DNA from: Calliopum simillimum
Lineage: Eukaryota; Arthropoda; Insecta; Diptera; Lauxaniidae
Assembly (NCBI GenBank): GCA_951812925.1
Contig: OX638371.1
Location: 82,655,697 to 82,719,696, forward strand
DNA: 64,000 nucleotides
Direction of reading: 5' to 3'
Part shown: positions 63,226-64,000 of the stretch, piece by piece
Layout: each line of letters opens with the position of its first letter
How positions within the stretch are numbered: position 1 is the first letter of the stretch
The notes under the pieces: generated by a model
What the model saw: the letters and a program-made list of their open reading frames with translations, nothing else
Told to the model about the DNA's origin: nothing
Databases searched by the model: none
Translations under genes and position numbers: made by a program

Positions 63226-63229
63226 CTGA

Positions 63230-64000
63230 AAAAGAAAAGATCAAATTAATGACATATTAATGTTAAAATTTTCTGCTGTTAAGGTTTTGGTGCTTATAAC
63301 AAATCGGATCCGGATCAGATCTACTACTATTGGAACGCACACGGATCAAAAATTTGGAAACTTCGTAGCATTGGCAAAAATATATATAAAAGTCAAAACA
63401 TAAATATTATTTATAAATTATACTACTTTTATGATTTTTAGTCATTATTTGCAAGAAAAGAAAATTCCATGCATTTTTCAACTTAGAAAATTATAACACT
63501 TAGGATAAGATAATAAAAACTAAAGCTTATAAAATTAGTATAATTTTCAAATACTCAACATAAACCATTTTAATTATTTATAAATTTTAAAAATAAATTT
63601 TAAAAAGTTGAACAATTTAAAAATCTTTGTTAAAAAATGTGACTACGATCCTAATCCTAATTAAAGCGATTATTAAGAATTCGATAGTGTACAAAGAATT
63701 TCAAAGTATAAAATTGTTGGGGCTCTCAATGTTCTGGCTGTATATGGTGCTGTTAGGTGACTGTTTTAAGAAACTCAGTTTTAACTAAAGTATTGTCATA
63801 TTATAGAATAGAATGAACCTGTAATAAAATCTAATATGTAATGCCTCTCTAATAAGCCTATGATCACAAAAATTTGAGCACTTTTTATTTTTCCTAATAA
63901 ATTCTAAGCCGGGTATACAAAAAAAATGATCTGACGCAACAAATTAAAGAGCATAAATGAGTTAAGGAAAGTAAATATCAAAACTCTTTGGGTTTTTTGC
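63230..64000. other. Intron or upstream flank, nothing seen
   Basis: AT-rich, with a short GGATCCGGATCAGATC match near 63306 to the 61320 element family. The 5' exon must lie beyond. Confidence 0.45.

Overview
Kind of DNA. The window is AT-rich insect nuclear DNA. The best guess is a dipteran: the transposon content fits one, and the intact transposon at 25337-26630 is a DD41D Tc1/mariner element like the rosa group, first described from a tephritid fruit fly. There is no bacterial gene organisation, no rRNA, no credible tRNA gene and no CRISPR array. Most of the sequence is interspersed repeats and diverged AT-rich spacer.

The main content is one very long minus-strand gene built from micro-exons. 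I can delimit 50 candidate exons between 63225 and 843. Nearly all are 18-100 nt. Each lies between an AG acceptor and a strong donor, mostly GTAAGT with some GTGAGT, GTATGT or GTAATT. Forty-one are multiples of three that read open in phase 0 at both ends. The others form 19- or 25-nt exons (3n+1) followed by 80- to 98-nt exons (3n+2), joined by a phase-1 intron. Leaving out one defective exon, the exons sum to 2559 nt (853 codons), about 4% of the window, so introns are over 95% of the locus. The peptides are acidic, rich in P/S/T/E/D/Q/N, often with one Cys, and several carry N-x-S/T sequons. Many exons are paralogues, and exon lengths within a paralogue family differ only by multiples of three. 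The gene has therefore grown by duplicating exon-plus-intron cassettes. Neither the first nor the last exon is identifiable here. I do not recognise the family.

Layout by coordinate, which is 3' to 5' along the gene: 0-5.8 kb micro-exons, a 5'-truncated LINE and foldback repeats; 5.9-7.9 kb a ~2-kb near-perfect palindromic element; 8-10.8 kb a SINE-like repeat, a small MITE and a 943-bp element with subterminal repeats; 10.9-17.4 kb micro-exons, an internally deleted mariner and an internally deleted LINE; 18-24 kb a TA-flanked element, a MITE and a long decayed LINE; 24-30 kb micro-exons and the rosa-like transposon; 30-35.9 kb foldback elements, a nested TA element and micro-exons; 36-39.3 kb nested foldback elements; 39.6-46.2 kb micro-exons in a tandem duplication, a hairpin and TIR elements; 46.4-50 kb two palindromic elements and more exons; 51.4-55.2 kb the densest exon cassettes; 55-58.8 kb palindromes, LINE debris and a foldback Tc1-like remnant; 58.8-63.2 kb the three longest exons (201, 198 and 84 nt) plus repeats.

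How it fits together: the transposons sit in the introns and largely spare the exons. Paralogous cassettes provide empty sites that date or delimit some insertions. The only intact conventional ORF is the rosa-like transposase.
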